Assembly (NCBI GenBank): GCA_036172665.1 | Contig: CM069872.1 | Span: 26,354,001 to 26,418,000 of the forward strand | DNA length: 64,000 nt | Direction: 5' to 3' | From: Prosopocoilus inquinatus | Lineage: Eukaryota > Arthropoda > Insecta > Coleoptera > Lucanidae | Part shown: piece after piece, positions 51,851-63,707 of the stretch | Position numbering within the stretch: position 1 is the stretch's first letter | Layout: each line of letters opens with the position of its first letter | Program-made: the position numbers and the translations under genes | The notes under the pieces: generated by a model | Database searches by the model: none | Told to the model about the DNA's origin: nothing | What the model saw: the letters and a program-made list of their open reading frames with translations, nothing else

Positions 51851-54800
51851 AAACGAAACAACACGTATTAGCGTTGTTCCTGTGCTGTATCTAGTCGATC
51901 CTTACTTATCTATCATGTTATTTGACGTTTCGATGGACTCCAGTAACTCTGATGTGAGATGCGACGTTTTCGGACGCAGCAGAAGCTGGAAATAGTTTTA
52001 AACGAAACAACACGTATTAGCGTTGTTCCTGTGATGTATCTAATCGATCCTTACTCATCTATCATGTTATTTGACGTTTGGACGGACTCCAGTACCTCTG
52101 ATGAGAGATACAAAGTTCTCGGACGCAGTAGAAGCTGGAAATAGTTTTGAACGAAACAACACGTATTAGCGTTGTTCCTGTGATGTATCTAAACGATCCT
52201 TACTTATCTAACATGTTATTTGCCGTTTGCATGGACTCCAGTAAGTCTGATGTGAGATACGATGTTTTCGGACGCAGCAGAAGCTGGAAATAGTTTTAAA
52301 CGAAACAACACGCATTAGCGTTGTTCCTGTGATGTATCTAATCGATCCTTACTTATCTATCATGTTATTTGACGTTTGGATGGACTCCAGTAAGTCTGAT
52401 GTGAGATACGACGTTTTCGGACGCAGCAGAAGCTGGAAATAGTTTTAAACGAAACAACACGCATTAGCGTTGTTCCTGTGATGTATCTAAACGATCCTTA
52501 CTTATCTAACATGTTGTTTGACGTTTGGATGGACTCCAGTAAGTCTGATGTGAGATACAAAGTTTTTGGACGCAGCAGGAGCTAGAAATAGTTTTAAACG
52601 AAACAACACGCATTAGCGTTGTTCCTGTAATGTATCTAATCGATCCTTACTCATCTATCATGTTATTTGACGTTTGGACGGACTCCAGTAACTCGGATGT
52701 GAGATACAAAGTTATCGGACGCAGCAGAAGCTGGAAATAGTTTTGAACGAAACAACACGTATTAGCGTTGTTCCTGTGATGTATCTAAACGATCCTTACT
52801 TATCTAACATGTTATTTGACGTTTGGATGGACTCCAGTATGTCTGATGTGAGTTACAAAGTTTTTGGACGCAGCAGGAGCTAGAAATAGTTTTAAACGAA
52901 ACAACACGTATTAGCGTTGTTCCTGTGCTGTATCTAATCGATCCTTACTCATCTATCATGTTATTTGGCGTTTCGATGGACTCCAGTAGCTCTGATGTGA
53001 GATACGACGTTCTTGGACGCAGCAGGAGCTGGAAATAGTTTTAAACGAAACAACACGTATTAGCGTTGTTCCTGTGCTGTATCTAATCGATCCTTACTCA
53101 TCTATCATGTTATTTGGCGTTTCGATGGACTCCAGTAGCTCTGATGTGAGATACGACGTTTTCGGACGCAGCAGAAGCTGGAAATAGTTTTAAACGAAAC
53201 AACACGCATTAGCGTCTTTCCTGTGATGTATCTAATCGATCCTTACTCATCTATCATGTTATTTGACGTTTGGACGGACTCCAGTAACTCTGATGTGAGA
53301 TACAATGTTATCGGACGCAGCAGAAGCTGGAAATAGTTTTGAACGAAACAACACGTATTAGCGTTGTTCCTGTGATGTATCTAAACGATCCTTACTTATC
53401 TAACATGTTATTTGACGTATGGATGGACTCCAGTAAGTCTGATGTGAGATACAAAGTTTTTGGACGCAGCAGAAGCTGGAAATAGTTTTGAACGAAACAA
53501 GACGTATTAGCGTTGTTCCTGTGATGTATCTAAACGATCCTTACTTATCTAACATGTTGTTTGACGTTTGGATGGACTCCAGTAAGTCTGATGTGAGATA
53601 CAAAGTTTTTGGACGCAGCAGGAGCTAGAAATAGTTTTAAACGAAACAACACGCATTAGCGTTGTTCCTGTAATGTATCTAATCGATCCTTACTCATCTA
53701 TCATGTTATTTGACGTTTGGACGGACTCCAGTAACTCGGATGTGAGATACAAAGTTATCGGACGCAGCAGAAGCTGGAAATAGTTTTGAACGAAACAACA
53801 CGTATTAGCGTTGTTCCTGTGATGTATCTAAACGATCCTTACTTATCTAACATGTTATTTGACGTTTGGATGGACTCCAGTAAGTCTGATGTGAGTTACA
53901 AAGTTTTTGGACGCAGCAGGAGCTAGAAATAGTTTTAAACGAAACAACACGTATTAGCGTTGTTCCTGTGCTGTATCTAATCGATCCTTACTTATCTATC
54001 ATGTTATTTGACGTTTCGTTGGACTCCAGTAACTCTGATGTGAGATACGACGCTTTCGGACGCAGCAGAAGCTGGAAATAGTTTTAAACGAAACAACACG
54101 TATTAGCGTTGTTCCTGTGATGTATCTAATCGATCCTTACTCATCTATCCTGTTATTTGACGTTTGGACGGACTCCAGTAACTCTGATGAGAGATACGAC
54201 GTTTTCGGACGCAGCAGAAGCTGGAAATAGTTTTAAACGAGACAACACGCATTAGCGTTGTTCCTGTGATGTATCTAATCGATCCTTACTCATCTATCAT
54301 GTTATTTGACGTTTCGATGGACTCCAGTAACTCTAATGTGAGAAACGAAATTTTCGGATGCAGCAGAAGCTGGAAATAGTTATAAACGAAACATCACGCA
54401 TTAGCGTTGTTCCTGTGATGTATCTAATCGATCCTTACTTATCTATCATGTTATTTGACGTTTGGATGGACTCCAGTAACCCTGACGTGAGATACGAAGT
54501 TCTCGGACGCAGCAGAAGCTGGAAATAGTTTTAAACGAAACAACACGCATTAGCGTTGTTCCTGTGATGTATCTAATCGATCCTTACTCATCTATCATGT
54601 TATTTGGCGTTTCGATGGACTCCAGTAACTCTGATGTGAGATACAAAGTTATCGGACGCAGCAGAAGCTGGAAATACTTTTGAACGAAACAAGACGTATT
54701 AGCGTTGTTCCTGTGATGTATCTAAACGATCCTTACTTATCTAACATGTTATTTGACGTTTGGATGGACTCCAGTAAGTCTGATGTGAGATACAAAGTTC

Positions 54801-55128
54801 TCGGACGCAGCAGAAGCTGGAAATAGTTTTAAACGAAACAACACGCATTAGCGTTGTTCCTGTGATGTATCTAATCGATCCTTACTCATCTATCATGTTA
54901 TTTGGCGTTTCGATGGACTCCAGTAACTCTGATGTGAGATACAAAGTTATCGGACGCAGCAGAAGCTGGAAATAGTTTTGAACGAAACAACACGTATTAG
55001 CGTTGTTCCTGTGATGTATCAAAACGATCCTTACTTATCTAACATGTTATTTGACGTTTGGATGGACTCCAGTAAGTCTGATGTGAGATACAAAGTTTTT
55101 GGACGCAGCAGGAGTTAGAAATAGTTTT
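51851..55128. repeat. 22-monomer expanded HOR
   Basis: The order is a', g, h, i, i/f2 hybrid, m, f3, k/j hybrid, k, l, f2, f2, m, f3, a, b, c, d, e, f, e, f. The hybrid at 52447 begins 'cgcattag' like i and ends 'catgttgtttg' and 'caggagctag' like the second f2. The f3 at 52745 has 'agtatgtctg'. The structure suggests an internal deletion joined to a second, nearly full HOR. It straddles the boundary of the 54-monomer duplication at 54830/54831. Confidence 0.83.
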
Positions 55129-58100
55129 AAACGAAACAACACGTATTAGCGTTGTTCCTGTGCTGTATCTAATCGATCCTTACTTATCTATCATGTTATT
55201 TGACGTTTCGATGGACTCCAGTAACTCTGATGTGAGATGCGACGTTTTCGGACGCAGCAGAAGCTGGAAATAGTTTTAAACGAAACAACACGTATTAGCG
55301 TTGTTCCTGTGATGTATCTAACCGATCCTTACTCATCTATCATGTTATTTGACGTTTGGACGGACTCCAGTACCTCTGATGAGAGATACAAAGTTCTCGG
55401 ACGCAGTAGAAGCTGGAAATAGTTTTGAACGAAACAACACGTATTAGCGTTGTTCCTGTGATGTATCTAAACGATCCTTACTTATCTAACATGTTATTTG
55501 CCGTTTGCATGGATTCCAGTAAGTCTGATGTGAGATACGATGTTTTCGGACGCAGCAGAAGCTGGAAATAGTTTTAAACGAAACAACACGCATTAGCGTT
55601 GTTCCTGTGATGTATCTAATCGATCCTTACTTATCTATCATGTTATTTGACGTTTGGATGGACTCCAGTAAGTCTGATGTGAGATACGACGTTTTCGGAC
55701 GCAGCAGAAGCTGGAAATAGTTTTAAACGAAACAACACGCATTAGCGTTGTTCCTGTGATGTATCTAATCGATCCTTACTCATCTATCATGTTATTTGGC
55801 GTTTCGATGGACTCCAGTAGCTCTGATGTGAGATACGACGTTCTTGGACGCAGCAGGAGCTGGAAATAGTTTTAAACGAAACAACACGTATTAGCGTTGT
55901 TCCTGTGCTGTATCTAATCGATCCTTACTCATCTATCATGTTATTTGGCGTTTCGATGGACTCCAGTAGCTCTGATGTGAGATACGACGTTTTCGGACGC
56001 AGCAGAAGCTGGAAATAGTTTTAAACGAAACAACACGCATTAGCGTCTTTCCTGTGATGTATCTAATCGATCCTTACTCATCTATCATGTTATTTGACGT
56101 TTGGACGGACTCCAGTAACTCTGATGTGAGATACAATGTTATCGGACGCAGCAGAAGCTGGAAATAGTTTTGAACGAAACAACACGTATTAGCGTTGTTC
56201 CTGTGATGTATCTAAACGATCCTTACTTATCTAACATGTTATTTGACGTTTGGATGGACTCCAGTAAGTCTGATGTGAGTTACAAAGTTTTTGGACGCAG
56301 CAGGAGCTAGAAATAGTTTTAAACGAAACAACACGTATTAGCGTTGTTCCTGTGCTGTATCTAATCGATCCTTACTTATCTATCATGTTATTTGACGTTT
56401 CGATGGACTCCAGTAACTCTGATGTGAGATACGACGATTTCTTACGCAGCAGAAGCTGGAAATAGTTTTAAACGAAACAACACGTATTAGCGTTGTTCCT
56501 GTGATGTATCTAATCGATCCTTACTCATCTATCCTGTTATTTGACGTTTGGACGGACTCCAGTAACTCTGATGAGAGATACGACGTTTTCGGACGCAGCA
56601 GAAGCTGGAAATAGTTTTAAACGAGACAACACGCATTAGCGTTGTTCCTGTGATGTATCTAATCGATCCTTACTCATCTATCATGTTATTTGACGTTTCG
56701 ATGGACTCCAGTAACTCTAATGTGAGAAACGAAATTTTCGGACGCAGCAGAAGCTGGAAATATTTATAAACGAAACAACACGCATTAGCGTTGTTCCTGT
56801 GATGTATCTAATCGATCCTTACTTATCTATCATGTTATTTGACGTTTGGATGGACTCCAGTAACCCTGACGTGAGATACGAAGTTCTCGGACGCAGCAGA
56901 AGCTGGAAATAGTTTTAAACGAAACAACACGCATTAGCGTTGTTCCTGTGATGTATCTAATCGATCCTTACTCATCTATCATGTTATTTGGCGTTTCGAT
57001 GGACTCCAGTAACTCTGATGTGAGATACAAAGTTATCGGACGCAGCAGAAGCTGGAAATAGTTTTGAACGAAACAACACGTATTAGCGTTGTTCCTGTGA
57101 TGTATCTAAACGATCCTTACTTATCTAACATGTTATTTGACGTTTGGATGGACTCCAGTAAGTCTGATGTGAGATACAAAGTTCTCGGACGCAGCAGAAG
57201 CTGGAAATAATTTTAAACGAAACAACACGCATTAGCGTTGTTCCTGTGATGTATCTAATCGATCCTTACTCATCTATCATGTTATTTGGCGTTTCGATGG
57301 ACTCCAGTAACTCTGATGTGAGATACAAAGTTATCGGACGCAGCAGAAGCTGGAAATAGTTTTGAACGAAACAACACGTATTAGCGTTGTTCCTGTGATG
57401 TATCAAAACGATCCTTACTTTTCTGACATGTTATTTGACGTTTGGATGGACTCCAGTAAGTCTGATGTGAGATACAAAGTTTTTGGACGCAGCAGGAGTT
57501 AGAAATAGTTTTAAACGAAACAACACGTATTAGCGTTGTTCCTGTGCTGTATCTAATCGATCCTTACTTATCTATCATGTTATTTGACGTTTCGATGGAC
57601 TCCAGTAACTCTGATGTGAGATTCGACGTTTTCGGACGCAGCAGAAGCTGGAAATAGTTTTAAACGAAACAACACGTATTAGCGTTGTTCCTGTGATGTA
57701 TCTAACCGATCCTTACTCATCTATCATGTTATTTGACGTTTGGACGGACTCCAGTACCTCTGATGAGAGATACAAAGTTCTCGGACGCAGTAGAAGCTGG
57801 AAATAGTTTTGAACGAAACAACACGTATTAGCGTTGTTCCTGTGATGTATCTAAACGATCCTTACTTATCTAACATGTTATTTGCCGTTTGCATGGATTC
57901 CAGTAAGTCTGATGTGAGATACGATGTTTTCGGACGCAGCAGAAGCTGGAAATAGTTTTAAACGAAACAACACGCATTAGCGTTGTTCCTGTGATGTATC
58001 TAATCGATCCTTACTTATCTATCATGTTATTTGACGTTTGGATGGACTCCAGTAAGTCTGATGTGAGATACGACGTTTTCGGACGCAGCAGAAGCTGGAA

Positions 58101-61100
58101 ATAGTTTTAAACGAAACAACACGCATTAGCGTTGTTCCTGTGATGTATCTAATCGATCCTTACTCATCTATCATGTTATTTGGCGTTTCGATGGACTCCA
58201 GTAGCTCTGATGTGAGATACGATGTTCTTGGACGCAGCAGGAGCTGGAAATAGTTTTAAACGAAACAACACGTATTAGCGTTGTTCCTGTGCTGTATCTA
58301 ATCGATCCTTACTCATCTATCATGTTATTTGGCGTTTCGATGGACTCCAGTAGCTCTGATGTGAGATACGACGTTTTCGGACGCAGCAGAAGCTGGAAAT
58401 AGTTTTAAACGAAACAACACGCATTAGCGTCTTTCCTGTGATGTATCTAATCGATCCTTACTCATCTATCATGTTATTTGACGTTTGGACGGACTCCAGT
58501 AACTCTGATGTGAGATACAATGTTATCGGACGCAGCAGAAGCTGGAAATAGTTTTGAACGAAACAACACGTATTAGCGTTGTTCCTGTGATGTATCTAAA
58601 CGATCCTTACTTATCTAACATGTTATTTGACGTTTGGATGGACTCCAGTAAGTCTGATGTGAGATACAAAGTTTTTGGACGCAGCAGGAGCTAGAAATAG
58701 TTTTAAACGAAACAACACGTATTAGCGTTGTTCCTGTGCTGTATCTAGTCGATCCTTACTTATCTATCATGTTATTTGACGTTTCGATGGACTCCAGTAA
58801 CTCTGATGTGAGATGCGACGTTTTCGGACGCAGCAGAAGCTGGAAATAGTTTTAAACGAAACAACACGTATTAGCGTTGTTCCTGTGATGTATCTAATCG
58901 ATCCTTACTCATCTATCATGTTATTTGACGTTTGGACGGACTCCAGTACCTCTGATGAGAGATACAAAGTTCTCGGACGCAGTAGAAGCTGGAAATAGTT
59001 TTGAACGAAACAACACGTATTAGCGTTGTTCCTGTGATGTATCTAAACGATCCTTACTTATCTAACATGTTATTTGCCGTTTGCATGGACTCCAGTAAGT
59101 CTGATGTGAGATACGATGTTTTCGGACGCAGCAGAAGCTGGAAATAGTTTTAAACGAAACAACACGCATTAGCGTTGTTCCTGTGATGTATCTAATCGAT
59201 CCTTACTTATCTATCATGTTATTTGACGTTTGGATGGACTCCAGTAAGTCTGATGTGAGATACGACGTTTTCGGACGCAGCAGAAGCTGGAAATAGTTTT
59301 AAACGAAACAACACGCATTAGCGTTGTTCCTGTGATGTATCTAAACGATCCTTACTTATCTAACATGTTGTTTGACGTTTGGATGGACTCCAGTAAGTCT
59401 GATGTGAGATACAAAGTTTTTGGACGCAGCAGGAGCTAGAAATAGTTTTAAACGAAACAACACGCATTAGCGTTGTTCCTGTAATGTATCTAATCGATCC
59501 TTACTCATCTATCATGTTATTTGACGTTTGGACGGACTCCAGTAACTCGGATGTGAGATACAAAGTTATCGGACGCAGCAGAAGCTGGAAATAGTTTTGA
59601 ACGAAACAACACGTATTAGCGTTGTTCCTGTGATGTATCTAAACGATCCTTACTTATCTAACATGTTATTTGACGTTTGGATGGACTCCAGTATGTCTGA
59701 TGTGAGTTACAAAGTTTTTGGACGCAGCAGGAGCTAGAAATAGTTTTAAACGAAACAACACGTATTAGCGTTGTTCCTGTGCTGTATCTAATCGATCCTT
59801 ACTCATCTATCATGTTATTTGGCGTTTCGATGGACTCCAGTAGCTCTGATGTGAGATACGACGTTCTTGGACGCAGCAGGAGCTGGAAATAGTTTTAAAC
59901 GAAACAACACGTATTAGCGTTGTTCCTGTGCTGTATCTAATCGATCCTTACTCATCTATCATGTTATTTGGCGTTTCGATGGACTCCAGTAGCTCTGATG
60001 TGAGATACGACGTTTTCGGACGCAGCAGAAGCTGGAAATAGTTTTAAACGAAACAACACGCATTAGCGTCTTTCCTGTGATGTATCTAATCGATCCTTAC
60101 TCATCTATCATGTTATTTGACGTTTGGACGGACTCCAGTAACTCTGATGTGAGATACAATGTTATCGGACGCAGCAGAAGCTGGAAATAGTTTTGAACGA
60201 AACAACACGTATTAGCGTTGTTCCTGTGATGTATCTAAACGATCCTTACTTATCTAACATGTTATTTGACGTATGGATGGACTCCAGTAAGTCTGATGTG
60301 AGATACAAAGTTTTTGAACGCAGCAGAAGCTGGAAATAGTTTTGAACGAAACAAGACGTATTAGCGTTGTTCCTGTGATGTATCTAAACGATCCTTACTT
60401 ATCTAACATGTTGTTTGACGTTTGGATGGACTCCAGTAAGTCTGATGTGAGATACAAAGTTTTTGGACGCAGCAGGAGCTAGAAATAGTTTTAAACGAAA
60501 CAACACGCATTAGCGTTGTTCCTGTAATGTATCTAATCGATCCTTACTCATCTATCATGTTATTTGACGTTTGGACGGACTCCAGTAACTCGGATGTGAG
60601 ATACAAAGTTATCGGACGCAGCAGAAGCTGGAAATAGTTTTGAACGAAACAACACGTATTAGCGTTGTTCCTGTGATGTATCTAAACGATCCTTACTTAT
60701 CTAACATGTTATTTGACGTTTGGATGGACTCCAGTAAGTCTGATGTGAGTTACAAAGTTTTTGGACGCAGCAGGAGCTAGAAATAGTTTTAAACGAAACA
60801 ACACGTATTAGCGTTGTTCCTGTGCTGTATCTAATCGATCCTTACTTATCTATCATGTTATTTGACGTTTCGATGGACTCCAGTAACTCTGATGTGAGAT
60901 ACGACGTTTTCGGACGCAGCAGAAGCTGGAAATAGTTTTAAACGAAACAACACGTATTAGCGTTGTTCCTGTGATGTATCTAATCGATCCTTACTCATCT
61001 ATCCTGTTATTTGACGTTTGGACGGACTCCAGTAACTCTGATGAGAGATATGAAGTTTTCGGACGCAGCAGAAGCTGGAAATAGTTTTAAACGAGACAAC

Positions 61101-61684
61101 ACGCATTAGCGTTGTTCCTGTGATGTATCTAATCGATCCTTACTCATCTATCATGTTATTTGACGTTTCGATGGACTCCAGTAACTCTAATGTGAGAAAC
61201 GAAATTTTCGGATGCAGCAGAAGCTGGAAATAGTTATAAACGAAACAACACGCATTAGCGTTGTTCCTGTGATGTATCTAATCGATCCTTACTTATCTAT
61301 CATGTTATTTGACGTTTGGATGGACTCCAGTAACCCTGACGTGAGATACGAAGTTCTCGGACGCAGCAGAAGCTGGAAATAGTTTTAAACGAAACAACAC
61401 GCATTAGCGTTGTTCCTGTGATGTATCTAATCGATCCTTACTCATCTATCATGTTATTTGGCGTTTCGATGGACTCCAGTAACTCTGATGTGAGATACAA
61501 AGTTATCGGACGCAGCAGAAGCTGGAAATAGTTTTGAACGAAACAACACGTATTAGCGTTGTTCCTGTGATGTATCTAAACAATCCTTACTTATCTAACA
61601 TGTTATTTGACGTTTGGATGGACTCCAGTAAGTCTGATGTGAGATACAAAGTTCTCGGACGCAGCAGAAGCTGGAAATAGTTTT
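54831..61684. repeat. 54-monomer block, copy 2 shortened to 46 monomers
   Basis: It follows copy 1 at an offset of 8046 bp to about 58700, then at 6854 bp (for example 'catgttgtttg' 52509 and 59363, 'gtatgtctg' 52837 and 59691). The change of 1192 bp is exactly eight monomers, the m-f3-a-b-c-d-e-f run. Hand comparison of 47083-50650 with its partner shows only about seven differences, so the duplication is recent. Private changes include 'tttttgaacgcagc' near 60311 and 'gatatgaagttttcgg' near 61046. Confidence 0.86.
57513..58704. repeat. Half-length 8-monomer HOR
   Basis: Only a', g, h, i, j, k, l and f2 are present (1192 bp), and the next a' starts at 58705. Its a' carries 'gattcgacg', as in the 16-monomer partner at 49467. 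The missing half (m to f) would lie between f2 and a', so the deletion is an in-phase loss of eight monomers. Confidence 0.85.
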
Positions 61685-63472
61685 AAACGAAACAACACGC
61701 ATTAGCGTTGTTCCTGTGATGTATCTAATCGATCCTTACTCATCTATCATGTTATTTGGCGTTTCGATGGACTCCAGTAACTCTGATGTGAGATACAAAG
61801 TTATCGGACGCAGCAGAAGCTGGAAATAGTTTTGAACGAAACAACACGTATTAGCGTTGTTCCTGTGATGTATCTAAACGATCCTTACTTATCTAACATG
61901 TTGTTTGACGTTTGGATGGACTCCAGTAAGTCTGATGTGAGATACAAAGTTTTTGGACGCAGCAGGAGCTAGAAATAGTTTTAAACGAAACAACACGCAT
62001 TAGCGTTGTTCCTGTAATGTATCTAATCGATCCTTACTCATCTATCATGTTATTTGACGTTTGGACGGACTCCAGTAACTCGGATGTGAGATACAAAGTT
62101 ATCGGACGCAGCAGAAGCTGGAAATAGTTTTGAACGAAACAACACGTATTAGCGTTGTTCCTGTGATGTATCTAAACGATCCTTACTTATCTAACATGTT
62201 ATTTGACGTTTGGATGGACTCCAGTATGTCTGATGTGAGTTACAAAGTTTTTGGACGCAGCAGGAGCTAGAAATAGTTTTAAACGAAACAACACGTATTA
62301 GCGTTGTTCCTGTGCTGTATCTAATCGATCCTTACTCATCTATCATGTTATTTGGCGTTTCGATGGACTCCAGTAGCTCTGATGTGAGATACGACGTTCT
62401 TGGACGCAGCAGGAGCTGGAAATAGTTTTAAACGAAACAACACGTATTAGCGTTGTTCCTGTGCTGTATCTAATCGATCCTTACTCATCTATCATGTTAT
62501 TTGGCGTTTCGATGGACTCCAGTAGCTCTGATGTGAGATACGACGTTTTCGGACGCAGCAGAAGCTGGAAATAGTTTTAAACGAAACAACACGCATTAGC
62601 GTCTTTCCTGTGATGTATCTAATCGATCCTTACTCATCTATCATGTTATTTGACGTTTGGACGGACTCCAGTAACTCTGATGTGAGATACAATGTTATCG
62701 GACGCAGCAGAAGCTGGAAATAGTTTTGAACGAAACAACACGTATTAGCGTTGTTCCTGTGATGTATCTAAACGATCCTTACTTATCTAACATGTTATTT
62801 GACGTATGGATGGACTCCAGTAAGTCTGATGTGAGATACAAAGTTTTTGGACGCAGCAGAAGCTGGAAATAGTTTTGAACGAAACAAGACGTATTAGCGT
62901 TGTTCCTGTGATGTATCTAAACGATCCTTACTTATCTAACATGTTATTTGACGTTTGGATGGACTCCAGTAAGTCTGATGTGAGATACAAAGTTCTTGGA
63001 CGCAGCAAGAGCTAGAAATAGTTTTAAACGAAACAACACGTATTAGCGTTGTTCCTGTGCTGTATCTAATCGATCCTTACTTATCTATCATGTTATTTGA
63101 CGTTTCGATGGACTCCAGTAACTCTGATGTGAGATACGACGTTTTCGGACGCAGCAGAAGCTGGAAATAGTTTTAAACGAAACAACACGTATTAGCGTTG
63201 TTCCTGTGATGTATCTAATCGATCCTTACTCATCTATCCTGTTATTTGACGTTTGGACGGACTCCAGTAACTCTGATGAGAGATACAACGTTTTCGGACG
63301 CAGCAGAAGCTGGAAATAGTTTTAAACGAAACAACACGTATTAGCGTTGTTCCTGTGATGTATCTAAACGATCCTTACTTATCTAACATGTTATTTGACG
63401 TTTGGATGGACTCCAGTAAGTCTGATGTGAGATACAAAGTTCTTGGACGCAGCAAGAGCTAGAAATAGTTTT
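61685..63472. repeat. Rearranged HOR run before the deletion junction
   Basis: This holds e, an f2-like copy with 'catgttgtttg', m, f3 (with 'agtatgtctg'), k/j hybrid, k, l, f2 (with 'gacgtatgg'), then a hybrid at 62877 whose front is f2-like ('caagacg') and back is p ('caagagctag'). It ends a, b, p. From about 61863 to 62947 it matches 59330-60414 at an offset of 2533 bp (17 monomers). The p-type ends bring early-zone sequence back into the late zone. Confidence 0.8.
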
Positions 63473-63707
63473 AAACGAAACAACACGTATTAGCGTTGTT
63501 CCTGTGCTGTATCTAATCGATCCTTACTTATCTATCATGTTATTTGACGTTTCGATGGACTCCAGTAACTCTGATGTGAGATACGACGTTTTCGGAGGCA
63601 GCAGAAGCTGGAAATATCTATCATGTTATTTGACGTTTGGACGGACTCCAGTACCTCTGATGAGAGATACAAAGTTCTCGGACGCAGTAGAAGCTGGAAA
63701 TAGTTTT
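63473..63707. repeat. Fused monomer pair with a 63-bp deletion
   Basis: Two monomers that should span 298 bp occupy 235 bp. The first (a type, with 'ggaggcagc') is intact to 'ggaaata' at 63616. The second starts at monomer base 59, 'tctatcatg', at 63617, and has a g-type back ('acctctgatgag', 'cgcagtag'). The lost stretch is the last 5 bases of one monomer and the first 58 of the next. At most 1-2 bp are shared at the join. It is the only large break in the 149-bp phase in the window, and it also creates a 74-codon frame at 63504-63728 that I do not regard as a gene. Confidence 0.92.

Larger units (their letters stand above)
46785..54830. repeat. 54-monomer block (8046 bp), copy 1
   Basis: The stretch from e at 46785 to f ending at 54830 is repeated from 54831. 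Rare markers 8046 bp apart include 'gagattcgacg' (near 49572 and 57618), 'gacgatttcttacgc' (near 48387 and 56433) and the 'atcaaaacg' f monomers. It contains HOR copies of 16, 16 and 22 monomers, starting at a' positions 47083, 49467 and 51851. The third contains a hybrid that jumps from i to m (52447) and a second pass through k, l, f2, m, f3. Confidence 0.88.
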
